A program made the translations under genes and the position numbers. Under the pieces are notes generated by a model that was given only the letters and a program-made list of their open reading frames with translations, did no database searches and was not told the DNA's origin. Of a stretch of DNA of 64,000 nucleotides, positions 9,683 to 18,745 are shown in pieces. Source of the DNA: Duganella margarita. GTDB taxonomy: Bacteria > Pseudomonadota > Gammaproteobacteria > Burkholderiales > Burkholderiaceae_D. Each line of letters opens with the position of its first letter. Within the stretch, counting starts at the first letter, position 1. The DNA lies in contig NZ_WWCS01000005.1 in assembly GCF_009857535.1 (NCBI RefSeq), forward strand, positions 62,001 to 126,000. Reading direction: 5' to 3'.

Positions 9683-10420
9683 ATGAAACTGTCGACGATA
9701 TTCCGCCTGGTGCGGGTGCTGCTGCACGTGTTCAAGGGTATGGCGATCTGTGCCACGGTGTTTCCGTGGATCGGCCAGGAGAAGCGCAATGCGCACATCC
9801 GGCGCTGGTCCACGCGCCTGCTGAAAATGTGCAATGTGACGGTGTCGCTGGCGCCGGGCAGCGTGCCGGTGCTGGAGCGCGCCATGGTGGTCGCCAATCA
9901 CGTCTCGTGGCTGGATATTTTTGTGGTGCACAGCCTGTACCCCAGCCATTTCGTGGCCAAGGCCGAGATTAGGTCGTGGCCGCTGGCCGGGTGGCTGGCG
10001 GAGAAGGCCGGCACGGTGTTCATTTCGCGCGGCAACCGGCGCGATCTGCGGCATATCTTCAAAGGGCTGGTGACCAGTCTGCAGAACGGCGAGCGGGTGG
10101 CGTTTTTCCCGGAAGGGACCACCTCGGCGCAGGGCAGTCTGCTGCCGTTCCACGCCAATCTGTTTGAGGCGGCCATCGACGCGCAAGTGCCGGTGCAGCC
10201 GTTTGCGCTGACCTACCGGGAGGCGGGCGGCGGCCGGCATCCTTCGGTGGATTTCATCGGCGAGACCAGTTTTGCCGAGAGCATTGCGCTGATCCTCAAC
10301 GGCCCGCCGGTGCAGGCGCAGCTGGCGATTTTGCCGGCGCTGGACACCGCCGGCGCGCACCGCCGCGACCTGGCGGAAGCCGCGCAGCAGGCGGTGGCGA
10401 CGGCGCTGGGCGTCTGCTAA
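9683..10420 (+). CDS. 1-acyl-sn-glycerol-3-phosphate acyltransferase (PlsC family)
   Basis: A 245-residue membrane-associated acyltransferase that makes phosphatidic acid from lysophosphatidic acid. The HX4D motif is NHVSWLD (near residue 72), the glycerophosphate-binding motif is FPEGTTS (near 143) and FISRGNRRDL is block II. A hydrophobic N-terminal helix precedes the catalytic core. It starts 10 bp after pyrC', so it may be read from the same transcript although unrelated in function. A second PlsC homologue lies at 22.3-23.0 kb. Confidence 0.9.
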   Translation: MKLSTIFRLVRVLLHVFKGMAICATVFPWIGQEKRNAHIRRWSTRLLKMCNVTVSLAPGSVPVLERAMVVANHVSWLDIFVVHSLYPSHFVAKAEIRSWPLAGWLAEKAGTVFISRGNRRDLRHIFKGLVTSLQNGERVAFFPEGTTSAQGSLLPFHANLFEAAIDAQVPVQPFALTYREAGGGRHPSVDFIGETSFAESIALILNGPPVQAQLAILPALDTAGAHRRDLAEAAQQAVATALGVC

Positions 10421-10421
10421 G

Positions 10422-10495
10422 CCGTCACTCCCGCGCAGGCGGGAGCCCATAGAACGCCAACTCAGCATGGATTCCCGCTTGCGCGGGAATGACGG
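10422..10495. repeat. REP-like inverted repeat between plsC and apaH
   Basis: CCGTCACTCCCGCGCAGGCG (10422-10441) and the outward-facing copy ATTCCCGCTTGCGCGGGAAT (10471-10490) ending in GACGG form an imperfect palindrome of about 29-nt arms. The sequence type (GTCATTCCCGCG...CGGGAAT) is a common dispersed intergenic repeat in proteobacteria. It lies between convergent genes and touches the apaH stop codon at 10496. Confidence 0.75.
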
Positions 10496-11350
10496 CTATT
10501 TTTTGCCGGGTTCCTTGAACTGCGGGCACTGCACCTGCAACAGGCTGCGGTCCTCCAAACACACGGCGGACAGCTGGCCGCCCCACACGCAGCCGCTGTC
10601 GAGGCCGATTACATTGGCCTCGATCTTCAAGCCCAGCGCCGACCAGTGGCCGAACACCACGGTGTCGCGCTGGCTGCGGCGGCGGGGCACGTCGAACCAC
10701 GGCATCAGTCCGGTCGACGGATCGACGGTGCCGCTTTCCTTCATCTTGAAATCCATCACGCCGTCGGCGCTGCAAAAGCGCAGCCGCGTCATGGCGTTGA
10801 TGATGCAGCGCAGCCGGTCGGCGCCCTGCAAATCGTCCGACCACTGCGCCGGCTCGTTGCCGTACATCTCGGCCAGAAACTCCTCGATGCCATCGCCGCG
10901 CAGCATCTCCTGCACCTCGCCGGCCAGCGCCATCGCTTGCGCGCCGGTCCATTGCGGCAGCAGGCCGGCGTGCACCAGCACGTGATTGCCGGCGCGGATC
11001 GCCAGCGGCCGGCGCCGCAGCCAGTCGATCAGCTCGTTACGGTCGGGCGCGTGCAGGATGTCGGCCAGCGTGTCCGACTTGTGCTCGGGCCGGATGCCAT
11101 AGGCCACCGCCAGCAAGTGCAGGTCATGATTGCCCAGCACGCTATCGACCAGGCCGCCGCTGGCGATGGCCAGCTGGCGCACCTGCCGCAGCGTGGCCAG
11201 CGAATCCGGTCCACGGTTGATCAGGTCGCCCGCAAACAGGATGGCCGGCTCGGTCACGCCGCTCTCGGCCGCGTGGGCGCGTATGCGCTCGAGGATGGCC
11301 AGCGCCTGCTCGTGGCAGCCTTGCAAATCCCCGATGACATAGGTTTTCAT
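10496..11350 (-). CDS. apaH: Bis(5'-nucleosyl)-tetraphosphatase, symmetrical
   Basis: Hydrolyses Ap4A to two ADP. A 284-residue metallophosphatase with the family metal-binding motifs GDLQGCHEQ (residues 7-15), GDLINRGPDSL (near 41), LGNHDLHLLAVA (near 71) and VLVHAGLLPQW. The ATG at 11350 is chosen because the YVIGDLQGC block starts immediately after it; the frame runs upstream to 11407. It is divergent from rfbB. Confidence 0.96.
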   Translation of the reverse strand: MKTYVIGDLQGCHEQALAILERIRAHAAESGVTEPAILFAGDLINRGPDSLATLRQVRQLAIASGGLVDSVLGNHDLHLLAVAYGIRPEHKSDTLADILHAPDRNELIDWLRRRPLAIRAGNHVLVHAGLLPQWTGAQAMALAGEVQEMLRGDGIEEFLAEMYGNEPAQWSDDLQGADRLRCIINAMTRLRFCSADGVMDFKMKESGTVDPSTGLMPWFDVPRRRSQRDTVVFGHWSALGLKIEANVIGLDSGCVWGGQLSAVCLEDRSLLQVQCPQFKEPGKK

Positions 11351-11444
11351 ATTTTTGCTCGCTTGTTTTATTTTTGCCCGGACGCCGGGTACTTCACATA
11401 AAATCATAGGTACGACTAATTTAACGCTTGCTGCGGGATACTAA

Positions 11445-12515
11445 ATGATTTTTGTTACGGGTGGTGCTGGGTTCATAGGCTCGAATTTCGTCCTCGATTG
11501 GCTGGCGCAGTCGGATGAGCCGGTTCTTAATTTTGACAAGCTGACGTATGCAGGCAATCTGAACAATCTGGCGTCGCTGAAACAGGACGCGCGCCACACC
11601 TTCGTGCGCGGCGACATTTGCGACCAGGCCCAGGTGCTGGCGCTGTTCCAGCAGCACAAGCCGCGCGCGGTGGTGCACTTTGCGGCCGAAAGCCATGTCG
11701 ACCGCTCCATCGTCGGCCCCGGCGAATTCATCAACACCAACATCAACGGCACCTTCAGCCTGCTGGAAGCCGCGCGCGCCTACTGGTCGGCGCTGCCGGA
11801 CGACGAAAAGGCGGCGTTCCGCTTCCTGCACGTGTCGACCGACGAGGTGTACGGCACGCTCGGTCCGGACGATGCGCCGTTCAGTGAAACCACCGCGTTT
11901 GCGCCGAACAGCCCGTACTCGGCGTCGAAAGCCGCGTCGGATCACCTGGTGCGTTCGTACTTCCATACCTATGGCCTGCCGGTGTTGACCACCAACTGCT
12001 CGAATAACTACGGTCCGTACCACTTCCCGGAAAAACTGATCCCGCTGATCATCGCCAACGCCCAAGCCGGCAAGCCGCTGCCGATCTATGGCGACGGCCA
12101 GCAAGTGCGCGACTGGCTGTACGTCACCGACCACGCCGCCGCCATCCGCCGTGTACTGGAAGCCGGCCGCCTGGGCGAGACCTACAACGTCGGCGGCTGG
12201 AACGAAATGGCCAATCTGGATGTCGTCCACACGCTGTGCGACATGCTGGACCAGCTGAAGCCGAAAGCCCAAGGCAGCTACCGCGACCAGATCACCTTCG
12301 TCAAAGACCGTCCCGGCCACGACCGCCGCTACGCGATTGACGCGCGCAAGCTGGAGCGCGAACTGGGCTGGAAACCAGCCGAGACCTTCCAGAGCGGCAT
12401 CGCCAAGACAGTGCAGTGGTATCTGGATAACCAGGCGTGGGTGGCCGACGTGCAGTCGGGCAGCTACGCCAAGTGGGTGGAAACCAATTACTTTAACCGC
12501 GAGGGCCAGCAATGA
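11445..12515 (+). CDS. rfbB: dTDP-glucose 4,6-dehydratase
   Basis: Converts dTDP-D-glucose to dTDP-4-keto-6-deoxyglucose for deoxysugar synthesis. An extended short-chain dehydrogenase of 356 residues: NAD-binding [10 protein letters not shown] at the N-terminus, [19 protein letters not shown] (catalytic Asp/Glu/Thr region) and active-site [11 protein letters not shown]. The stop overlaps the rfbA start as ATGA. It is probably the first gene of the polysaccharide operon; no confident promoter was identified in the 94 bp upstream. Confidence 0.97.
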   Translation: MIFVTGGAGFIGSNFVLDWLAQSDEPVLNFDKLTYAGNLNNLASLKQDARHTFVRGDICDQAQVLALFQQHKPRAVVHFAAESHVDRSIVGPGEFINTNINGTFSLLEAARAYWSALPDDEKAAFRFLHVSTDEVYGTLGPDDAPFSETTAFAPNSPYSASKAASDHLVRSYFHTYGLPVLTTNCSNNYGPYHFPEKLIPLIIANAQAGKPLPIYGDGQQVRDWLYVTDHAAAIRRVLEAGRLGETYNVGGWNEMANLDVVHTLCDMLDQLKPKAQGSYRDQITFVKDRPGHDRRYAIDARKLERELGWKPAETFQSGIAKTVQWYLDNQAWVADVQSGSYAKWVETNYFNREGQQ

Positions 12516-13408
12516 GCACGCTCAAGCGCAAAGGCATTATTCTGGCCGGCGGTTCCGGCACCCGGTTGTATCCGGTGACGATGAGCGTCTCCAAGCAGCT
12601 GCTGCCGATCTACGACAAGCCGATGATCTACCACCCGCTGACGGTGCTGATGTTGGCCGGCATGACGGAAATCCTGCTGATCTCGACGCCGCAGGACACG
12701 CCGCGCTTCAAGGATTTGCTGGGCGATGGCAGCCAGTGGGGCATCAGCATCAGCTACGCGGTGCAGCCGTCGCCGGACGGCCTGGCACAGGCCTTCATCA
12801 TCGGCAAGGAGTTTGTCGGCGACGCGCCGTCGGCGCTGATCCTCGGTGATAACATCTATTACGGCAACGACCTGGACGGGCTGCTGCGCCACGCCACCGA
12901 ACAGACCGACGGCGCCACGGTGTTCGCCTACCACGTACAAGACCCGGAACGCTACGGCGTGGTCGAGTTCAACGAGCAGCGCACCGCCGTGTCGATCGAA
13001 GAGAAACCGGCGCAGCCGAAGTCCAACTACGCCGTCACCGGCCTGTACTTCTACGACAGCCAGGTGTGCGACATAGCGGCCAGCATCCAGCCATCGGCGC
13101 GCGGCGAGCTGGAAATCACCGACGTCAACAAGGTTTACCTCGACAAGGGCCAGTTGAATGTCGAAGTGATGGGCCGTGGCATGGCCTGGCTGGACACCGG
13201 CACCCACGACTCGCTGCTGGAAGCCGGCCAGTTCATCGCCACGATTGAAAAACGCCAGGGGCTAAAAGTGGCGTGCCCGGAAGAGATCGCCTACCGCAAG
13301 GGCTATATTGACGCCGACCAGCTGTGCAAGCTGGCCGAGCCGTTGAAGAAAAACAACTACGGCCAGTATCTGCTGCAAATCCTGGAAGACAAGGTCGTAC
13401 CGCGATAA
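12512..13408 (+). CDS. rfbA: Glucose-1-phosphate thymidylyltransferase
   Basis: Makes dTDP-glucose from dTTP and glucose-1-phosphate, the step before RfbB. The 298 residues are typical. The nucleotide-binding signature is [11 protein letters not shown] (residues 11-21), followed by [24 protein letters not shown] and the EEKP block. Translationally coupled to rfbB by a 4-bp overlap. rfbC and rfbD do not follow, so the sugar may be finished by enzymes encoded elsewhere or be another dTDP sugar. Confidence 0.97.
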   Translation: MSTLKRKGIILAGGSGTRLYPVTMSVSKQLLPIYDKPMIYHPLTVLMLAGMTEILLISTPQDTPRFKDLLGDGSQWGISISYAVQPSPDGLAQAFIIGKEFVGDAPSALILGDNIYYGNDLDGLLRHATEQTDGATVFAYHVQDPERYGVVEFNEQRTAVSIEEKPAQPKSNYAVTGLYFYDSQVCDIAASIQPSARGELEITDVNKVYLDKGQLNVEVMGRGMAWLDTGTHDSLLEAGQFIATIEKRQGLKVACPEEIAYRKGYIDADQLCKLAEPLKKNNYGQYLLQILEDKVVPR

Positions 13409-13556
13409 TGCAATTTGCGGAGTTGTATCGATTGGTAAGCATGCTCGGTGGTGCGGGGCGGGGCTGGTATCATCCGGCCGCGTGAATCCTGTACAATCAG
13501 CTGTTAGCACGCTGATAATGCCTCGTGTTGCGATACAACGCAGAAATTAAAATAAT

Positions 13557-14651
13557 ATGTTTTCCTTCTTACTGAGCTTTATCGCTTCCGCGCTGCTGAC
13601 ATTGCTGGTCATTAAAGAGGCGAGATTGCACGGCCCGGCGCTGGACGCCAATTTCGACGGCGTGCAAAAAGTCCACGTGCATGATGTGGCCCGCATCGGC
13701 GGCCTGCCGATTTTTGTGGCCGTGGCGCTCAGTTCCGCCATTTCCATCTGGCGCGTGCCGGTGCTCAGCGACCTGTTGCTGGCGCTGCTGGCCTGCGCTG
13801 CCGTGGCCTTCGCCGGCGGCATCCTGGAAGACTATACCGGCCGCGTCAGCCCGACGCGCCGCCTGCTGCTGACCATGGCCGCCGCCACGCTCGGCTATTT
13901 CCTGCTGGACGCCCGCATCGACCGCCTGGACCTGCCGTTTGCGTCCTGGGCGCTGCCGTATATGTGGATCACGCTGCCGCTGACGGTGCTGGCGGTGGCC
14001 GGCATTGCCAACGCGGTCAATATCATCGACGGTTTTAACGGTTTGGCCAGCGTGGTGTGCATCTGCATGCTGCTGTCGCTCGGTTATGTGGCGTTGCAGG
14101 TCAACGATATGTTTGTGCTGATCGCCGCCCTGATGGTGGCCGGCGCCACCGCCGGTTTCCTGATCTGGAACTATCCGGTCGGCCTGATCTTCCTCGGCGA
14201 CGGCGGCGCCTATTTTATCGGCTTCATGCTGGGTGAGCTGGCGCTGCTGCTGGTGATGCGCAATCCGCAGGTGTCGACCTGGTACGCTGCCTTGCTGCTG
14301 ATTTATCCGACCTTTGAAACCCTGTTTTCCGTCTATCGCCGCATGTTCGTGCGCGGCAAGTCGCCGGCCATGCCGGACGGCATCCACCTGCACAGCCTGA
14401 TTTTCCGCCGCATCGTCCAGTGGGCGGTGGGCCGCAAGGAGGCGCGCGCGCTGATCCGCCGTAATTCGCTGACTTCGCCGTATCTGTGGCTGTTTTCGCT
14501 GATGGCGGTGATTCCGGCCACGGTATTCTGGCGCCAGACCTGGGTCTTGATGATTTCCTGCCTGCTGTTCATCGGCAGCTACATCTGGATTTACGTGCGC
14601 ATCGTGCGCTTCAAGGCGCCGCGCTGGATGATACGGCATAAGAAACACTGA
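13557..14651 (+). CDS. Undecaprenyl-phosphate glycosyl-1-phosphate transferase, WecA/TagO family
   Basis: A 364-residue polytopic membrane protein with about ten hydrophobic helices. It probably loads the first sugar-1-phosphate onto undecaprenyl phosphate for O-antigen or exopolysaccharide. Family motifs: GGILEDYTGRVSP (variant of the DDxxD region, near residue 86), NAVNIIDGFNGLAS (near 157), FLGDGGAYFIGF (near 219) and the cytoplasmic HLHSLIFRR (near 279). The acceptor sugar cannot be read from the sequence. It follows rfbA after a 148-bp gap in which no clear promoter or hairpin was found, so it may start a separate transcript. Confidence 0.9.
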   Translation: MFSFLLSFIASALLTLLVIKEARLHGPALDANFDGVQKVHVHDVARIGGLPIFVAVALSSAISIWRVPVLSDLLLALLACAAVAFAGGILEDYTGRVSPTRRLLLTMAAATLGYFLLDARIDRLDLPFASWALPYMWITLPLTVLAVAGIANAVNIIDGFNGLASVVCICMLLSLGYVALQVNDMFVLIAALMVAGATAGFLIWNYPVGLIFLGDGGAYFIGFMLGELALLLVMRNPQVSTWYAALLLIYPTFETLFSVYRRMFVRGKSPAMPDGIHLHSLIFRRIVQWAVGRKEARALIRRNSLTSPYLWLFSLMAVIPATVFWRQTWVLMISCLLFIGSYIWIYVRIVRFKAPRWMIRHKKH

Positions 14652-14775
14652 TTTTGGTGCTGCGCACAATTGCAAGGCTTGCGCGTCGCCATTATCACAA
14701 TTACTATATGAAAGTTGTGTCTGCTGCAATGCAGGCAAGCTCCTTCCTACTAATCCCGCACGCACATTCCCTACT

Positions 14776-16158
14776 ATGGTCACCTTATCCAAAACTATCT
14801 TCAAAGCTTACGATATCCGCGGCATCATCGATAAAACCCTGGACGCCGGCGTGGCGCACCAGATCGGCGCCGCCTTCGGCCGTGCCGCGCTGGCCAAGGG
14901 TGAGAAGAAAGTCGTGATCGGCCGTGACGGCCGCCTGTCCGGCCCATCGCTGGCCAAGGCGCTGGCCGAAGGCCTGCAATCGTCCGGCGTCGATGTGATC
15001 GACCTGGGCGTGGTGGCCACGCCGATGGTGTACTTCGGCACCAATGTGCTGGGTGCGGCGTCGGGCATCATGGTGACCGGCAGCCACAATCCGCCGGACT
15101 ACAACGGTTTCAAGATGGTGCTGGCCGGCGAGGCCATCCACGGCGACTCGATCACCGGCCTGTTCGACAGTATCGAGGCGCATGATGGTTCGTCGGCGGC
15201 CACGCCGGGCGCCTACAGCACCCACGATATCCGCGCCGAGTACCTGCAGCGCATCATCGGCGACGTGAAGATTTCCCGTCCGATCAAGATTGCGGTGGAC
15301 TGCGGCAACGGCGTGGCCGGCGCATTCGCCGGCGACCTGTATCGCGGCATGGGTTGCGAAGTGGTCGAGCTGTTCTGCGAAGTGGACGGCAATTTCCCGA
15401 ACCACCACCCAGATCCGGCCCACCCGGAAAACCTGCAGGACCTGATCCGCGCGCTGCAGGAGACCGACGCTGAAATCGGCCTGGCCTTCGACGGCGACGG
15501 CGACCGCCTGGGCCTGGTGACCAAGGATGGCCAGATCATTTATCCGGACCGCCAGATGATGCTGTTCGCCGCCGATGTGCTGTCGCGCAATCCTGGCGCC
15601 GAGATCCTGTATGACGTGAAGTGCACCCGCCACCTGGCGCCGTACATCGAGAAAGCGGGCGGCAAGCCGCTGATGTACAAGACCGGCCACTCGCTGGTCA
15701 AGGCCAAGCTGAAGGAAACCGGTTCGCCGCTGGGCGGCGAGATGAGCGGCCACATCTTCTTCAAGGACCGCTGGTATGGTTTCGACGACGGCCTGTACGC
15801 CGGCGCCCGCATGCTGGAAATCCTGACCAAGGAACAAGACCCGTCGGCGCTGCTGAACGCGCTGCCGCAGTCGGACAGCACGCCTGAGCTGCACCTGCAC
15901 CTGAAGGAAGGCGAGAACTTCATCGTCATGGACAAGCTGCGCGCCGACGCCAAGTTCCCGGGCAATGAGCGCATCATCACCATCGACGGCCTGCGCGTGG
16001 AATATCCGGACGGCTTCGGCCTGGCGCGTTCCTCCAACACCACGCCGGTGATCGTGATGCGCTTCGAGGCGGAAACGCCGGCCGCGCTGGAACGCATCCA
16101 GGGCCAGTTCAAGAGCGTGATCCTGGCTGCCAAGCCGGACGCGGAGCTGCCTTTCTAA
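14776..16158 (+). CDS. Phosphomannomutase/phosphoglucomutase (AlgC/ManB type)
   Basis: Interconverts hexose 6- and 1-phosphates, supplying mannose-1-P and glucose-1-P for nucleotide sugars. 460 residues, usual for the family. FKAYDIRG (residues 9-16), phosphoserine loop VTGSHNPPDYNGFK (near 98-111), metal-binding LAFDGDGDRLG (near 236) and GEMSGHIFF are all intact. The glucose-1-P branch would feed RfbA upstream. The 124 bp before the ATG show no recognised element. Confidence 0.95.
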   Translation: MVTLSKTIFKAYDIRGIIDKTLDAGVAHQIGAAFGRAALAKGEKKVVIGRDGRLSGPSLAKALAEGLQSSGVDVIDLGVVATPMVYFGTNVLGAASGIMVTGSHNPPDYNGFKMVLAGEAIHGDSITGLFDSIEAHDGSSAATPGAYSTHDIRAEYLQRIIGDVKISRPIKIAVDCGNGVAGAFAGDLYRGMGCEVVELFCEVDGNFPNHHPDPAHPENLQDLIRALQETDAEIGLAFDGDGDRLGLVTKDGQIIYPDRQMMLFAADVLSRNPGAEILYDVKCTRHLAPYIEKAGGKPLMYKTGHSLVKAKLKETGSPLGGEMSGHIFFKDRWYGFDDGLYAGARMLEILTKEQDPSALLNALPQSDSTPELHLHLKEGENFIVMDKLRADAKFPGNERIITIDGLRVEYPDGFGLARSSNTTPVIVMRFEAETPAALERIQGQFKSVILAAKPDAELPF

Positions 16159-16162
16159 GCTT

Positions 16163-17158
16163 GTGATGTCGACGTCAAAGCCGCTGAATATCCTGTTGGT
16201 GCGGGTGTCGTCGTTGGGCGACGTGCTGCATAACATGCCGATGGTGGCCGACATTGCCCGCCACTACCCGGACGCGAATATCGACTGGGTGGTGGAGGAG
16301 GGCTTTGTCAGCCTGGTGCGGTTGAACGCCCGCGTGCGCAACGTGATTCCGTTCGCGCTGCGGCGCTGGCGCAAGAGCCTCGGCAAGCCGGAAACGCGCG
16401 CCGAGATCAAGCAGTTCTTCCGCACGCTGCGCCAGCAGGAATACGATTTCGTGTTCGATACCCAGGGCTTGCTGAAGACCGGCATCATCATGGGCGCTGC
16501 GCGCGTGGTGAAAGGCGGCCGCAAGGTCGGCCTGGCCAATGGCAGCGAGGGTTCGGGCTACGAGGGCATCTCGCGCATCTTCCATCATCTGAGCATTCCG
16601 ACCGATCCGCGTACCCATGCAGTGGCGCGCGGGCGCATCGTCGCCGGCGCGGCGCTCGGCTATCCGGTCGATACGCCGGCCGACTTCGGTCTGCCGTCGG
16701 TGCCGGACGATACGCCGCGTCCCGAGTGGATGCCGGAGTCGTATGCGGTGTTCTTCCACGGCACGGCGCGCGACGCCAAGAAGTGGTCGACCGAAAACTG
16801 GATTGCACTGGGACGGGAACTATCGCCGTTGCCGGTGCTGCTGCCATGGGGCTCGCCGAAAGAGCTGGCCGAGGCCGAGCGCATCGCCGCCGGCCTGCCG
16901 AATGCGCGCGTGCTGCCCAAGCTGTCGATGGCCGATGCGATCATGGTGGCGCGCCGCGCGTCGCTGGTGATCGGCGTCGATACGGGGCTGGTGCACATCG
17001 CGGCGGCCTTTGTGCGGCCGACGGTGGAGATTTATGCGGATTCGCCGCGCTGGAAGACTGAGGGTAACTGGTCGCCGCGCATTATTAATTTGGGCGATCA
17101 GGGTACGCCGCCAGCGGTGGCGGACGTGCTGGCTGCGGCCCGGAGTTTGCTGGGCTGA
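16163..17158 (+). CDS. waaC: Lipopolysaccharide heptosyltransferase I
   Basis: Adds the first L-glycero-D-manno-heptose to Kdo in the LPS inner core (GT9 family). 331 residues: ILLVRVSSLGDVLHNMPMV at the N-terminus is the donor/acceptor loop of WaaC, TQGLLKTG is the second signature, and VIGVDTGLVHIAAAF near residue 272 is the conserved GT9 C-terminal motif. Starts at GTG 16163 or ATG 16166, a few bases after the mutase stop; waaA follows after 4 bp. Confidence 0.94.
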   Translation: MMSTSKPLNILLVRVSSLGDVLHNMPMVADIARHYPDANIDWVVEEGFVSLVRLNARVRNVIPFALRRWRKSLGKPETRAEIKQFFRTLRQQEYDFVFDTQGLLKTGIIMGAARVVKGGRKVGLANGSEGSGYEGISRIFHHLSIPTDPRTHAVARGRIVAGAALGYPVDTPADFGLPSVPDDTPRPEWMPESYAVFFHGTARDAKKWSTENWIALGRELSPLPVLLPWGSPKELAEAERIAAGLPNARVLPKLSMADAIMVARRASLVIGVDTGLVHIAAAFVRPTVEIYADSPRWKTEGNWSPRIINLGDQGTPPAVADVLAAARSLLG

Positions 17159-17162
17159 TTGT

Positions 17163-18470
17163 ATGCGTTTGTTTTATTCCCTGATGTGGTGGCTGGCCTT
17201 GCCGCTGGTGCTCACGCGCCTGTGGCTGCGCGGACGCAAGGAGCCGGGCTATCGCCAGCACTGGGGCGAGCGGCTGGGCTTTTACGGCCGCGCCGCCAAG
17301 TCTTCGGCCGCGCCTGCTGTCGCTGGCCCTGTGCTGTGGGTCCACGCCGTCTCCGTCGGCGAAACGCGCGCCGCCGAACCGCTGGTGGACGCCTTGCTGG
17401 CCGAGTATCCGTCGAGCCGAATCATCCTCACCCATATGACGCCTACCGGCCGGGCTACCGGCAAAGCGTTGTTCGCCAGGCATGGAGAGCGGCTGGCGCA
17501 ATCCTATCTGCCGTACGACACCGGCAGCATGGTGTCGCGCTTCATCCGCCACTTCAAGCCCAGCGTTTGCATCCTGATGGAGACCGAAGTCTGGCCCAAC
17601 CTGATCGCCGTCTGCGGCGCCAAGGGCGTGCCGGTGGTGCTGGCCAACGCCCGGCTGTCGGAACGCTCGCTGCGCAAGGCCACGCGCCTCGGCTCCCTGC
17701 TGACCAACGCCGCGCGCGGCATCACGCTGGTCGCCGCGCAAACCGAAGCCGACGCGCAGCGCGTGCGCTCGCTCGGCGTGCAGAAGGTCGAAGTCACCGG
17801 CAGCATCAAGTTCGACGTGGTGGTGCCGGATGCAGCGCTGGCCACCGGCGTGGCGCTGCGTGCCGCCATCGGCGAACGTCCGGTGCTGCTGTGCGCCTCC
17901 ACGCGCGAAGGCGAAGAAGAACTGATCCTGCAAGCGTATGTAAGCGCCCGCTCCGCCTTGCCGGCAGACGTGCTGCTGCTGATCGTGCCGCGCCACCCGC
18001 AGCGCTTCGACGAAGTGCAGCAGCTGATCGCCGCGCGCGGCCTAGTGGTGGAGCGCCGCAGCAAGCTGGCACTGGACGGCGGCGCCATGCCGCACAGCGT
18101 CGAGGTACTGCTGGGCGATTCGATGGGTGAAATGTTCGCCTACTACGCGGCGTGCGACGTCGCGTTTGTCGGCGGCAGCCTGTTGCCGCTGGGTGGCCAG
18201 AACCTGATCGAACCGGCGGCCCTGGGCAAGCCGGTGCTGATCGGCCAGCACACCTTCAACTTCGAACTGGTGACCGAAGACGCGCTGGCCGCCGGCGGCG
18301 CCCAGCGCGTCACCGACGCCCGCGACATGATCGTCACTGCCGGCCGTCTGCTCGGCGACACGGCTGCCCGCAAAACCATGGGCGACAACGCCCAGTCCTT
18401 CGCCAACCAGCACCGCGGCGCCACCCGCCGCACGCTGGCCCTGTTGCCGGCGCTGATACGCCGAGATTAA
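17163..18470 (+). CDS. waaA: 3-deoxy-D-manno-octulosonic acid transferase
   Basis: Transfers Kdo from CMP-Kdo to lipid IVA (GT30). 435 residues. An N-terminal membrane anchor (MRLFYSLMWWLALPLVLTRL) precedes HWGERLGFY and WVHAVSVGETRAAEPLV; METEVWPNLI is the family signature, and the C-terminal domain has VGGSLLPLGGQNLIEPAALG with the donor-site residues. The ATG at 17163 is chosen because the anchor begins there, although the frame extends upstream through waaC. Last gene of the LPS group. Confidence 0.95.
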   Translation: MRLFYSLMWWLALPLVLTRLWLRGRKEPGYRQHWGERLGFYGRAAKSSAAPAVAGPVLWVHAVSVGETRAAEPLVDALLAEYPSSRIILTHMTPTGRATGKALFARHGERLAQSYLPYDTGSMVSRFIRHFKPSVCILMETEVWPNLIAVCGAKGVPVVLANARLSERSLRKATRLGSLLTNAARGITLVAAQTEADAQRVRSLGVQKVEVTGSIKFDVVVPDAALATGVALRAAIGERPVLLCASTREGEEELILQAYVSARSALPADVLLLIVPRHPQRFDEVQQLIAARGLVVERRSKLALDGGAMPHSVEVLLGDSMGEMFAYYAACDVAFVGGSLLPLGGQNLIEPAALGKPVLIGQHTFNFELVTEDALAAGGAQRVTDARDMIVTAGRLLGDTAARKTMGDNAQSFANQHRGATRRTLALLPALIRRD

Positions 18471-18481
18471 TCGCTAGCCCC

Positions 18482-18667
18482 TCAACCGCCGCCGATGCCT
18501 TCCACGATCACGCCGGTGCCGCCGCAATTGGCGCAGGTTTGCGGGGCGCCTTCGGCTTCCACCTTGCCGCTGCCGTGACAGACGGGACACACATCCTCAC
18601 CGGTGCCCGGCGTACCTGCTGGGGCGTCGTCGCCGGGATTCATTTCTGGATCGGATTCGTTGTTCAT
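18482..18667 (-). CDS. Small CXXCXGXG zinc-finger protein
   Basis: A 61-residue protein with two DnaJ-type half-repeats, CPVCHGSG and CANCGGTG, enough to bind one zinc ion. The N-terminus is acidic and the C-terminus glycine-rich. The same motif arrangement occurs in the DnaJ cysteine-rich domain and in small proteins of unknown role; there is no J domain. It ends 11 bp from the convergent waaA stop. Function unknown. Confidence 0.8.
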   Translation of the reverse strand: MNNESDPEMNPGDDAPAGTPGTGEDVCPVCHGSGKVEAEGAPQTCANCGGTGVIVEGIGGG

Positions 18668-18745
18668 GGCGGCCTCACAAAAAGATCAGGCGCCCATTCT
18701 GGCACGCCTGCCTGCGGACCGCTCATTCGTTACGGCGCGACATCT

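Noticed and set aside
11374..11404. Promoter TTGCCC-19-TAAAAT upstream of rfbB
   Set aside because: The spacing is too long and the -35 match weak; not strong enough to list as a feature.
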